From Candidatus Eiseniibacteriota bacterium (GTDB lineage: Bacteria > Eisenbacteria > RBG-16-71-46 > CAIMUX01), in the NCBI GenBank assembly GCA_020633975.1, contig JACKCR010000010.1, positions 62,001 through 126,000 of the forward strand: a DNA stretch of 64,000 bases. Direction: 5' to 3'. Each line of letters opens with the position of its first letter. The stretch's first letter is position 1. Made by a program: the position numbers and the translations under genes. Shown here piece by piece: positions 9,901 through 17,900 of the stretch. Below the pieces are notes generated by a model. The model did no database searches and was not told where the DNA came from. It saw nothing but the letters and a program-made list of their open reading frames with translations.

Positions 9901-9976
9901 CCAGGAAGAGAACGTGGACGACTACGTGTACGAGAGCACTGCCTGCTACGCGTGCCACCCGAGAGGTCGCCATTGA
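3902..9976 (+). CDS. Giant multihaem c-type cytochrome, about 85 CXXCH motifs
   Basis: This is a 2024-residue exported cytochrome with about 85 CXXCH motifs by hand count. After a signal or anchor segment (hydrophobic at about residues 10-30) come six spaced haem motifs. About 25 tandem units of about 69 residues follow (residues 217 to 1920), each with three motifs (typically CTTCH, CASCH and CVDCH). Four more motifs lie at the C terminus, the last being CYACH. Each unit also carries non-motif histidines in F-E/D-H, a Gly-His pair and S/D-H-D/V, so extra histidines roughly match haems one to one. That is the pattern expected for bis-His haems in a long conductive chain. The ATG lies in an ATGA overlap with the 20-haem gene, and the stop overlaps the TTG of the barrel gene. 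Its place suggests a periplasm-spanning or extracellular wire. Its exact location is inferred. Confidence 0.93.
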   Translation: MKLRTFDRRALLGVVCTLVGLGIGGTLAGTSHRNEAVRSDSVGRFLQLAFVSDALAESTNPHGDLEIDCSVCHTATSWRVDTKIEGFDHAETAHYPLTLAHSTVPCRSCHTDLVFENAGTNCADCHDDVHNGDLGDRCSRCHTADTWNAMDAAISEHANTDFPLLGTHASTPCASCHPSALAGTFRDAPVDCSGCHMDEFLQTTDPNHSRAGFPEDCTSCHSSTAVAWEPAQFEHPSSFPLEGGHSGPACADCHQSSFDDTPTECAGCHLTDYDNADPSHDGFPQDCTTCHSSVSWTPADFDHDRSFPLVGAHQAVDCTDCHTSGYTGTPTECSDCHASDLEAADPNHDGFPEDCLTCHTMNAWDPADFDHDEVFPLEGAHRDVQCADCHTNGYEDTPSLCNDCHRADFENAEPDHVSGAFPEDCTTCHSLLAWEPAEFEHPESFPLTLGHADVACSSCHESGYEDTETECVGCHLADSQGATPSHDGFGSECTSCHSLAAWTPSNFEHPQSFKLDQGHSGVDCASCHAAGYEDTPTECAECHRADYEGAEPDHVQGGFPDDCTTCHSLAAWQPAAFEHTPSFPLTQGHSGLVCASCHSSGFEDVPTDCVECHLADSQQASPSHDGLEQDCTKCHSTAQWQPSNFEHPATFSLTQGHADVDCASCHSSGYSGTSTECVDCHLADSQQATPSHDGFSRECTTCHSTVAWQPAGFDHPTTFPLTQGHADVACASCHSGGYEGTSTECVDCHLADSQQAVPSHDGFSPDCTTCHSTAQWQPSNFEHPSTFPLTLGHETVDCASCHTSGYEGTPTDCEGCHLPDYEQAEPDHVDGGFPHDCTTCHSLAAWQPAAFEHTPTFPLTEGHADRTCASCHASGYEGTPTECVDCHLADSQAAVPSHDGLPQDCTTCHSTTTWNPSSFEHPTSFALTEGHDGVDCASCHASGYEGTSTDCVDCHLADSQAAVPNHDGLPQDCTTCHSTTTWNPSSFEHPMSFALTEGHEGVDCASCHTSGYEDTSTDCVDCHLADSQQAEPSHDGLPQDCTTCHSTTGWEPSEFEHPSEFPLTEGHDGVDCASCHASGYEGTSPECVDCHLVDSQQAEPSHDGLPQDCTQCHSTTTWDPSSFEHPSEFPLAGGHEGVDCATCHTSGYEGTSPECVDCHLADSQQAEPSHDEFPTDCAHCHTIQGWVPADFDHTPTFPLTLGHSGLSCGSCHSSGYEGTPTDCAECHIEDAQGATPSHSQFPLDCTECHSTARWNPSNFEHPGSFPLSGGHDNVECNSCHTGGFENTSTECVDCHLADSQQAEPSHDEFPTDCTTCHTIQGWVPADFEHTPSFPLTEGHEGLACASCHTAGYEGTSPECIDCHLVDFQGAEPDHVGGGFPEDCTSCHNMSTWEDAQFVHTVSFPLIGGHAGVSCLECHSAGYDNTPNQCVDCHLADSQQADPSHDGLPTNCQTCHSLNGWTPSTFRHTSEFPLTQGHADVDCASCHSSGYDNTPTECIDCHLTDFQGAEPDHVDGGFPEDCTTCHSMAEWIPAEFDHTPTFPLSGGHDNVPCASCHSAGYENTPNVCVDCHLADSQSAIPSHDGLPTDCTTCHTIQGWIPSSFEHTPSFPLTQGHADVDCASCHSAGYDGTPTDCIECHLTDYQGAEPDHVQGGFPEDCTTCHSMAEWIPAEFDHTPTFPLSGGHDNVPCASCHSAGYENTPNVCVDCHLADSQGAVPTHDGLPTDCTTCHTIQGWVPSSFQHTPSFPLTQGHSGVDCASCHSAGYDDTPTDCIDCHLADYQGAEPSHDGFPEDCLSCHNMASWDDADFFHTTEFPLTGGHDNVPCASCHSAGYENTPADCVECHLADFMNAEPDHVDGGFPEDCTACHTIQGWTPADFEHTPTFPLVQGHSNLACADCHSAGYENTSPECIECHLVDYQTASPDHDGAGFPTDCTSCHSLVGWDNADFDHDNSWFPIYTGTHREKWDTCTDCHTNPGDFTIFTCIDCHAHRQSEMDQKHQEENVDDYVYESTACYACHPRGRH
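4549..9650 (+). repeat. Tandem coding repeats of about 205 bp within the giant cytochrome
   Basis: About 25 in-frame units follow one another at a period of roughly 204-210 bp. Their order is haem motif, W-x-P, F-E/D-H, a Gly-His pair, haem motif, G-Y-E-x-T, haem motif, then S-H-D or D-H-V. Units come in two flavours, one ending SHDG and one ending DHV followed by GG and FP. Two adjacent units starting near 8446 recur almost unchanged 414 bp later, which points to growth by unequal recombination. The repeats also open several long false frames on the opposite strand. Confidence 0.9.
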
Positions 9977-11754
9977 GGAGGAAGGCGATTCCTAGCCGCT
10001 CCGGTGTCGCGTGGGGTGTGCTTGTGGGTGCGGCCGTCGGCGCATTGGTCGTGGTCTCCGCATCGGCCGCGCTCGGGCAGATCGATCCGACGAGCGGATC
10101 GGTTGCTGCATCCGCGGGCGCGGTATCTTCCGCTGCGGAGTCCACTCGATCGGGCGATGCGCTCCTCCATCTCGAGGGGCACGTGCGCCAACTCTCCGTG
10201 GACTTCGTGTACGTCGACCTCGGCACGACCGACGGGCTCGCCATCGGCGACACACTCTCCGTCACCTCAGGCGCGAGCCGCGGCGAGTCGCTCGTCACGA
10301 CCTACGTAGCTGGCCGTTCGGCTTCGTGTCAGCTCGTGTCGCGGCCGGGCACGACCGGATCGATCGCCGTGGGTGACGCCGTCGCAGCAACTCTCCACGG
10401 GCGAGGAGGCGAATCCCGTTCTCAGACTGCGCCGACCAAACTCTCGTTCCCGACCCCGCGAAGTGGGGTAATGCCCACGTCGTCAGGCGGCGCAAGGGCC
10501 CCACGCACGCGAGAAGGTTGGGGGCGCGTTCACGGCTCACTCTCTGTCGATTGGCTCCAGACCGTGAGCGACAACGGGGAGAGGACGACCCGGGATCCGC
10601 GCGGACGGTTCGAGGTTCGCGGCCGCGACCTCTTCGGCAAGAACCTGCGTGCACGCGCAAGCCTCCGCACCGGGCGTCGCACTAGTTCGAGTTCGAGCGA
10701 CGGAAGTTCCCTTCCGGAAGTCCGGCAACTCTGGTTCGACTACCACGACGAGCCATCCAACGTGGGCGTTCGGGGCGGACGCCTCCTCGTCGCCGAAGCA
10801 GGGTCCTTCGCCTACCTCGACGGGGGTGCGGTCAACTACGCGCCCGTCTCCCACCTGGACCTCGGACTGTATGCAGGTCGTCAGCCGGAATGGGTGGATC
10901 GAAGCGCCAAGGGGGACGTCTACATCGTGGGAGGCGCCGCGCGTTTGCCGATGGAGAGAGTCCGTTCCTCCCTACTCGTTTCGCTCCTCCGCGAGATCCG
11001 GCAGCAGGACCGCAACCGGGATTGGGCCTATGTCGAGGCGAGGTCGGAGCCGTTCACCACGTTGCGGCTCTACGCGCGGACCCAGTTCCAGCTGACCAAG
11101 CGAGACGAGTCCGAGCGACTCCCAAGCGAGTCTGATCCCGAATTCGATCCGACCGACTACGACGTCTTCCGCAGCTACCTAGAGTCGCGGCTCTCCGTCT
11201 CCGCCCGGTATCGGCCGGTCGACGAGTTCTGGTGGTCCCTCAGCTACGACGAGAGCTCGCTTCTCTCGGAGTACGAAGGCACCACGACCACGGAGGATCG
11301 TTTCGACCGCTCCGCGAGGAACGGCTGGCGCACGACGCTCAGTCTCGAACCCGCCGAGTTCTGGCGAACGCAGCTCGGCGGGAGCTGGCGGGAAGGCGAG
11401 TCTCAGGACGACCGGTGGTCCGTGAACGGGTACGTCCAGCGGCAGCGACTCGTATCCTGGCCGCTCGATCTGACCGTGCAGATGCGCGTGTTCGACGCCG
11501 GGTACTCGAAGGGATCGACGCCATCAGTCGAACTCGAACACATCTCGCCACACGGCTACTCACTGGAGCTCCGTGGCGGGATGCACATCTACGAGGCAAC
11601 TGGATCGACCGACGCGCGGTCGGATCAGTGGGTACGGATCAGTTCGTCGGTCAGCCTGCCCTCGCGGTTCCGCATCCTCCTGGAAGCGGAAACTTCGTCG
11701 GGCGACAATGCGATCGGCTCTCGCTTCTACGGGCAAGTCGTGCGGAGTTTCTAG
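9973..11754 (+). CDS. Outer-membrane beta-barrel partner of the cytochromes
   Basis: This is a 593-residue protein. I chose the TTG at 9973, which overlaps the cytochrome stop (TTGA), because a GAGAGG ribosome site lies about six bases upstream and the product begins with a signal peptide (MRRKAIPSRSGVAWG, then a hydrophobic run ending in ALGQ). Residues about 60-135 form a small beta domain containing VYVDLGTTDGLAIGD, reminiscent of the FlgT C-terminal fold. The rest alternates amphipathic strands with acidic turns and ends in a terminal phenylalanine (VVRSF), which is the outer-membrane barrel signature. In porin-cytochrome systems such as MtrCAB, a barrel of this kind holds the cytochrome across the outer membrane. 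Homology to MtrB itself is not visible by eye, so the role rests on architecture and context. Confidence 0.75.
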   Translation: MRRKAIPSRSGVAWGVLVGAAVGALVVVSASAALGQIDPTSGSVAASAGAVSSAAESTRSGDALLHLEGHVRQLSVDFVYVDLGTTDGLAIGDTLSVTSGASRGESLVTTYVAGRSASCQLVSRPGTTGSIAVGDAVAATLHGRGGESRSQTAPTKLSFPTPRSGVMPTSSGGARAPRTREGWGRVHGSLSVDWLQTVSDNGERTTRDPRGRFEVRGRDLFGKNLRARASLRTGRRTSSSSSDGSSLPEVRQLWFDYHDEPSNVGVRGGRLLVAEAGSFAYLDGGAVNYAPVSHLDLGLYAGRQPEWVDRSAKGDVYIVGGAARLPMERVRSSLLVSLLREIRQQDRNRDWAYVEARSEPFTTLRLYARTQFQLTKRDESERLPSESDPEFDPTDYDVFRSYLESRLSVSARYRPVDEFWWSLSYDESSLLSEYEGTTTTEDRFDRSARNGWRTTLSLEPAEFWRTQLGGSWREGESQDDRWSVNGYVQRQRLVSWPLDLTVQMRVFDAGYSKGSTPSVELEHISPHGYSLELRGGMHIYEATGSTDARSDQWVRISSSVSLPSRFRILLEAETSSGDNAIGSRFYGQVVRSF

Positions 11755-11784
11755 CGAACGTAGGTAGGAAGGGAAGCGGTGGGG

Positions 11785-13125
11785 ATGTCGGAGTCGGGAT
11801 TCATCTGGGGCGGAGTCGTCGTCGTCAGCGCGGTGGTGTTCGCATACTACCTGAGGCAGTTCACGCGACGCGCGAAGGCCGATGAGGCGAGGCAAGCGAG
11901 TGCCCGGCAGGCCGGGATCGACAAGGCCGTCTCCCAGCATCCGCACATCGACGAACTCTCCTGCATCGGCTGCGGCAGCTGCGTGGACGCCTGCCCCGAA
12001 GGAGACGTCCTCGGCATCGTGTCGGGAGTCGCCGTCCTCATCAACGGCCTCCGCTGCGTAGGGCACGGCCGCTGCGCCGAGGTCTGTCCGGTCGGCGCGA
12101 TCCAGATCGGGCTCGGCGACATCAGCATGCGAACCGACCTCCCGATCCTCGGGGCGGGGCAGGAGACGACCGTACCAGGCGTGTTCGTCGCAGGTGAACT
12201 GAGCGGGTTCTCGCTCATCCGCAACGCGATCACTCAAGGCGCGGAAGTAGCAGACCACATCGCGAAGCATCGGCCCAGGTCGACCGACCCGAACGTTCTC
12301 GACCTCGTCGTCGTCGGAGCCGGGCCCGCGGGTATCTCCGCCGCACTCAGTGCGAAGCGAGCAGGGCTCCGCTGCGTCGTCGTCGACCAACAAGGCGTCG
12401 GTGGGACGATCCTCCAGTTCCCTCGACGAAAGCTCGTCCTCACGCAGCCGGTGGAACTGCCGCTCTACGGGATGTTGCGGTCGAGCGAGTACACGAAGGA
12501 AGAGCTGGTCGACATCTGGAGCGAGATCCCCGAACGGTTCGATCTCGACGTGCGGATCGGGCATCGCGTCGTGGGCGTGGAGAAGACGGGCGGAGGATTC
12601 CGAGTCTCCACCGAGAACGGCCCGTCTTGGGACACCATGAACGTAATGCTCGCGCTGGGTCGCCGTGGATCGCCCCGCAAGCTCGGAGTTCCCGGCGAGA
12701 ACCAGGCCAAGGTGCTCTATCAGCTCCTCGACGCGAAGTCTTACAAGGGACGTCGAGTGCTGGTGGTTGGTGGAGGGGACTCCGCAGTCGAAGCCGCCAT
12801 GGCGCTCGCAAAGCAGAACGGCACTCAGGTGACGATCTCCTATCGCAAGGACCAGTTCGCCCGGATCAAGAAGCGGAACCAGGATCGGCTGGACCCACTC
12901 CTCGCGTCCGGAAAGATCAAGACGCTCTACAGCTCGAACGTGCTCTCCGTGGGCGCCGACCGAGTGCGTCTCGCCGTCCCCGAAGGCGAACTGGACCTGC
13001 CCAACGACGACGTCTTCGTGCTGATCGGCGGCGACCCGCCCTACCCGTTCCTCCGCGGCATCGGCATCCGCTTCGGCGGGGAGACGACGTCGGCCACCGA
13101 GCGGAGCGCGGTCGCCCAGGCCTGA
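11785..13125 (+). CDS. Membrane-anchored ferredoxin/FAD/NAD(P)-binding oxidoreductase
   Basis: This 446-residue protein has an N-terminal membrane helix (about residues 6-22) and then a dicluster ferredoxin domain. The first cluster motif is complete (CIGCGSCVDACP). The second reads CVGHGRCAEVCP, with His in place of the second cysteine. A flavoprotein region follows with a GAGPAG dinucleotide site near residue 178 and a second one (VVGGGDSAVEAA) near 325, as in thioredoxin-reductase/YpdA-type enzymes. It could move electrons between NAD(P)H and the quinone pool or the membrane cytochrome. A GTG at 11779 is closer to the AGGAAGGG ribosome site and is an equally possible start. The gene begins 30 bp after the barrel gene, so it likely belongs to the same operon. 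Confidence 0.82.
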   Translation: MSESGFIWGGVVVVSAVVFAYYLRQFTRRAKADEARQASARQAGIDKAVSQHPHIDELSCIGCGSCVDACPEGDVLGIVSGVAVLINGLRCVGHGRCAEVCPVGAIQIGLGDISMRTDLPILGAGQETTVPGVFVAGELSGFSLIRNAITQGAEVADHIAKHRPRSTDPNVLDLVVVGAGPAGISAALSAKRAGLRCVVVDQQGVGGTILQFPRRKLVLTQPVELPLYGMLRSSEYTKEELVDIWSEIPERFDLDVRIGHRVVGVEKTGGGFRVSTENGPSWDTMNVMLALGRRGSPRKLGVPGENQAKVLYQLLDAKSYKGRRVLVVGGGDSAVEAAMALAKQNGTQVTISYRKDQFARIKKRNQDRLDPLLASGKIKTLYSSNVLSVGADRVRLAVPEGELDLPNDDVFVLIGGDPPYPFLRGIGIRFGGETTSATERSAVAQA

Positions 13126-13316
13126 GCGCCTACTGCTCCAATCCGCCCGGGCCGCCTCCGTCCCGATCGGCTACTCTCTTCCCTTCGGCTCTAGGACGGG
13201 CCACACGCGACCACAGGGTCTTCGGCCCCGGCGCGCTGGCTCGTTCTCCAACGCGCCCCAAGGTACGCAACCTGCAGCGCAGTGCCGAAGGTCAGAGTCC
13301 GAAAGGAGCCGCTCTC

Positions 13317-14561
13317 TTGTCCCAGCCTTCCGTCGGTCGTGGTTCGGTCCTCACTCTCCTTCTACTCAGCTCGATGACCGTCATGGCGGGAGCGACGATC
13401 TCGCCGACCCTTCCCTCGATCGGCAAGGTGTTCGCGGACACCCCGAGAAGCGACCTGTTGGTCCGGCTCGTCCTGACCCTGCCGGCACTCTTCACGGCGA
13501 TCGGCGCGCCGATCGCGGGTGGGATCATCGATCGGTTCGGTCGACGCCCTCTCCTCTTCGGCGTGATCGTTCTCTACGCACTGGCCGGAGGATCCGGACT
13601 CTTTGCCCGTGACCTCTCAGAACTGCTCATCGGAAGAGCAGGGCTCGGGCTCGCCGTAGGAGGCATCCTCACTACGGCGACCACGCTGATCGCGGACTAC
13701 TTCGGCGGCGACGAGCGGTCGAAGGTTCTGGCATGGCAGTCGGCATTCATGGGGATCGGTGGGGTCGGCTTCGTGACGTTGGGAGGGTTCCTCACCGACG
13801 TGAGCTGGAGGGCACCGTTCAGCGTCTACCTCCTGGCTCTCGTCTACCTTCCCCTCGTCGCCCTCTTCCTGCCCGAACCCCGCCGCTCGGGCACGGGAGA
13901 GCAAGTCGACGACGGTCGGGAGTCGGCCCCCGGCCCCGACGGCTCCAGTGAGGCGCTCACTTCGAGCGGAGCGACCGCGAGTTCGGCGATGGTTCCGCGC
14001 CGTGTTCTCGGCTTGGTGTACGCGCTCGGATTCCTCGGCATGATCGTCTTCTTCGCCTTGCCCGTTCAGCTGCCGTTCCACCTCCAGGCCATCGACGACG
14101 TGCCCGCGACGAAGGTGGGGCTTGCGCTCGCTACGATGACCGCGGTTGCGGCGTGCACCTCTCTCGCCTACCCGAAGCTGCGTGCGCGGCTGTCGTTTCC
14201 AGCGATCTTCGGCGTGCAGTTCCTGCTCCAGGGCGCCGGATACCTGCTCCTCGGCTCCGCGCCGAGCTACACCGGCGCGTTTCCCGGACTGGTCATCGCA
14301 GGGGCCGGCGCCGGACTGCTGGTCCCGAACGTCCAGCTCTGGACGAGTCGGCTCGCGCCCGCCGAGCTTCGCGGACGAGTTCTCGGTGGACTCGGACTCT
14401 GCTTGTTTCTCGGGCAGTTCCTGTCCCCCATGGTGACGCAGCCGCTCGCCACCAGCCGCGGGTACGGGGGGATGTATGGTTCGCTCGCGTCCTTCCTCCT
14501 CGCCTTTTCTGCGCTGTTCATCTTGGGGTCGATCGTTCGGAAGAATCGGCGGCCGAGGTGA
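13317..14561 (+). CDS. MFS transporter
   Basis: This is a 414-residue, twelve-helix major facilitator. The loop between helices 2 and 3 carries the family signature (GGIIDRFGRRP, near residue 65), and a central hydrophilic loop rich in Ser, Glu and Gly separates the two six-helix halves. I chose the TTG at 13317 because an AAAGGAG ribosome site sits eight bases upstream and helix 1 begins just after it. The open frame extends much further 5-prime, but that part overlaps the previous gene and looks non-coding. The substrate is unknown; the fold is nearest to the drug-efflux type. It is 191 bp from the electron-transfer operon and may be separately transcribed. Confidence 0.82.
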   Translation: MSQPSVGRGSVLTLLLLSSMTVMAGATISPTLPSIGKVFADTPRSDLLVRLVLTLPALFTAIGAPIAGGIIDRFGRRPLLFGVIVLYALAGGSGLFARDLSELLIGRAGLGLAVGGILTTATTLIADYFGGDERSKVLAWQSAFMGIGGVGFVTLGGFLTDVSWRAPFSVYLLALVYLPLVALFLPEPRRSGTGEQVDDGRESAPGPDGSSEALTSSGATASSAMVPRRVLGLVYALGFLGMIVFFALPVQLPFHLQAIDDVPATKVGLALATMTAVAACTSLAYPKLRARLSFPAIFGVQFLLQGAGYLLLGSAPSYTGAFPGLVIAGAGAGLLVPNVQLWTSRLAPAELRGRVLGGLGLCLFLGQFLSPMVTQPLATSRGYGGMYGSLASFLLAFSALFILGSIVRKNRRPR

Positions 14562-14956
14562 GCTGCGCTCGGCCGGCGCGAGCCGATGCGGCCTAGCCGA
14601 GCCCGGCCCGACCTCGCTGGGCCCAGCGGGCCCGAGTAGTGCGTCTCTACCCACCCTACCCAAACTCCACGATGGACTAGCCAAGGCCCCGCAGCGGCCT
14701 CCGCGAGACACGCTCGACGCTCTCCGTGGCACGAGTGGTTGCGATTTGGGCCCGGGCCGGCGGCCACGGGCCTTTCTGGCTCCGAGTTCACCCGTGCCAC
14801 CTCCAGAGCGCGTCCATTCCCGTGCACACTGCACGTTCGACCGTGCGATCCGACCGGTTCCCAACGGCCACGATCGACCCATTGGCGTGGATGTCCGCGG
14901 AGGGGAACGACCGGAAGAAAATCGGCCAGTGGCACCTTCATTGCTGCAACAAGAGT
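14562..14956. other. Intergenic region, 395 bp, with palindrome
   Basis: I see no convincing gene here. A perfect 14-bp palindrome (CGCTGGGCCCAGCG, 14615-14628) is followed at once by a second GGGCCC, so two alternative GC-only hairpins can form about 55 bp after the transporter stop. Neither has a T run, so terminator activity is only possible. The promoter of the following secreted protein should lie in the second half, but I could not pick it out. Confidence 0.4.
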
Positions 14957-17900
14957 ATGCGGTGGACCGTCCGAATCCTGGTGGCCTGGGGCCTAGTCAT
15001 CTGTATGGGGATCGCGAGCCACTCGGCAAACGCCGAGAGCTACCCCAAGACTGCGCAGATCTGTACTCAGGTCGGCACCTACAGCGACGCGCAGCGAGAC
15101 AGCCTCTCGTGGTACGACCTCGTGGCGTTCACGGAAGGTCCCAACGTCGTCGACGACCTCAGAGGCCGGAATCCCGAGATCGACCTACTGTTCGCGTGGA
15201 TGCCCCAGCTCATCTATGACCACGAAGAGGACGAGACGTTCTGGTACCCCGACACCAGCTGGAGTCTCGTCCGCCTCGCCGAGTTCTATGCCCTCCAGAA
15301 CGACTGGTACCTCTACAACACCGATGGGAGCCGTCCTCGGCTCTACAACTCCTGGATCAGCAACTGGACGCCGGACTGCCCTCCGGGCACGTATGGCGAT
15401 TCGAACGGGCTGACCTACGCAGAGTGGCTGGTCCAGAAGGCCATTCCCCGAATCATCCACGGAGAGGCCCGCTGGGAAGAATGGGGACCGAACAGCTCCG
15501 CCTACCAAGGCTTCTTCTTCGAGGTCATGGGCGACTGTATGAACGTCTTCCCCGACGCGGACCCAGACCGTGACGGGATTCCGGAGGGCATCTACTCGTC
15601 CTGTTGCTCAGGAGGTTCGGAAGACCCCCTCGCAGTCATGATGCGCGAAGTGAACGTTGCGTTCGGGAACGGTCTCCGCGAGACGCTGGGGCCCGACATC
15701 GCCATCATCATCAACGGCGTCAACAACTGCGTCCGTCCCGACTGGAACTGGATCAACGGCATCAAGCTCGAATCCTGGAACCAGTCCCCCAATCCTTCGT
15801 GGCTGGACTGGTGGAGCTTCTTCTACTCGCTGACCAACTACTCGGGAGACGTCAGCTGGGAGACCGGCTACACGTGGGCCGAGGAAAACCTCGGGCGTTC
15901 CGGCAACGACAGCGCTGAAGGCTGGGACATGACCATGCTCCAGGTGATCATGAAGGACACCTGGACCGAGAGCTTCACCCAGAAGCGGCGAGCCTACGGG
16001 ATGGGCACGGCCATGCTCGGTGACGGCTACTACACCCAGACCGTGGACCAGCAGCGGATCCACTACACCTCCGAGTTGGACTGGGACTTCGGGGATGCGG
16101 TGGAAGACTACTTCGTCGAGATCTACGAAGGAGTCACTCCATACGACTCCCTGTATGTCCGCCGATTCGAAAAGGGGATGGTCGAGGTCAACCCGAACGA
16201 GACCATGATCGCCGGCGTCTCGTCGGAAACGTCCCGGTTCACGTGGTGGGAGCCGGTCACAGACCTCACGGCCGAGGCAGCTGAAGGAAGCGCCATTCGC
16301 CTTCAGTGGACTGCGCCCGAAGACCTGTCGATCGAGGGTCAGGAGATCCGATACGCATCGTTCCCCATCGACGAGGACTCCTGGGACTCCGCTACGACGT
16401 GGCCAGAATTCGTCGAGTCCGAACCGGGGCACGTCCACTCGTATCTCCTGACCGGACTTCCTGGGCCTGCCACGTACTACGTCGCGATGAAGAACCGCGT
16501 CCACGGGAAGCTCGAGTACACGGTCTCGAACCTCGGGGTGGCCACGAACGGCGCGCCGGAGCCGGACGAAGACGCGCCGTCCCCGGTCGAAGACCTCTCC
16601 GTCCTCGAGGTCGGTGACCAGACCGCTCGAATCCGCTGGTCCGCACCCGGTGACGACGGAAGCGAAGGAGCGTGTTCTCTCTACGAGGTTCGAACGCGCC
16701 GTGGCACCGCGATCCTCACAGAGGCGGACTGGGACGAAGCCAGACCGGTCTCCGACCCTCTCCCCGCTCCCGACGGCTACGGAAGTGAACAGACCCTCGA
16801 AATCACGGGCTTGATCAGCGGTACCCTCCAGGCCATCGCACTTCGCGGCGTCGACGACGCCGGCAACCTGGGCCCGCTTTCGAATCCGTTCACCGTTCTC
16901 ACCAGCGGCAACCCTCCCCACCAGCTCGATCAGTTCCCTCCCGCTACGATCGACGATCTCAGCATCGTGTGGGTCGACAGTACCGAAGTGATGCTCGAGT
17001 GGACGGCAGTCGGCGACGACGGCAACGAGGAACGGGCAGAGGCCTACGAGGTTCGGGTACTCGAGGGCGGAGAGATCACGAACAAGGTCGATTGGGACTT
17101 GGCGCAACTCGCGCCTGTGCCGGCGCCGGAACCCGCGCTCCCAGGCCAACTCGAACAGTTCACCTTCCCAGGCCTCACCCCGTCGACGTTCTACGGGTTC
17201 GCGGTTCGTGCCATCGACGACGTCGGAAACGTCGGTGGCATCTCGAACTCTCCGACCGCGACGACGGAGTCTTCGGAAGAGGATCCGCCTCCACCACCGC
17301 CCGATGATCCGGTACCGCCGGTGGAGATCGACGACCTCACCATCTCGGCCGTCGACTCGACGCGGATCCAGCTCCGTTGGACAGCTCCCGAGGACGGCGA
17401 AGACGGCGCAGTCCTCGCCTACGAGATCGCTGTGCTCGCAGGCGACTCGCTCGAAATCCCGGCCGGCTGGGACGACGCCGAAATCGTCTCCGGACCGGCC
17501 ACGCCGGCGAGCCCGGGAACGATCGAGTCCTTCTGGATCGAAGCGCTCACGCCGGAAACTCTCTACGGGTTCTCGATCCGTTCGGTCGACGCCGACACGC
17601 TCTGGTCACCACCGTCCGCTCCCGTCCACGCGACCACGCTCGCTGGGCCGGACGAGCCCGACCCGGATCCGGACCCCGATCCACCCGCGGCGATCGACGA
17701 TCTCGCAGCCGCGAGCGTCGACTCCGTCCGCTGCAAGCTGAGTTGGACCGCACCTGCCGACGGGCTCGGTGAAACTGTCGCGTCGTACGAACTCGGCTTC
17801 CTGATCGACAAGCCGCTCGCCCAAGAGGCCGACTGGGAACTCGCCACTCACTACGCGGGCCCGTTCCCCCTGACCCCGGGCAGCAGCCAGTCCCATTGGG

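Noticed and set aside
12627-13316. Long 5-prime extension of the MFS frame
   Set aside because: It overlaps the Fe-S/FAD gene out of frame and is Arg/Pro/Ser-rich. The TTG at 13317 with AAAGGAG is a better start.
15608-17149. 513-residue minus-strand frame opposite the glycoside-hydrolase-like gene
   Set aside because: No recognisable domain or signal. The plus strand contains conserved aromatic motifs and FN3-like domains.
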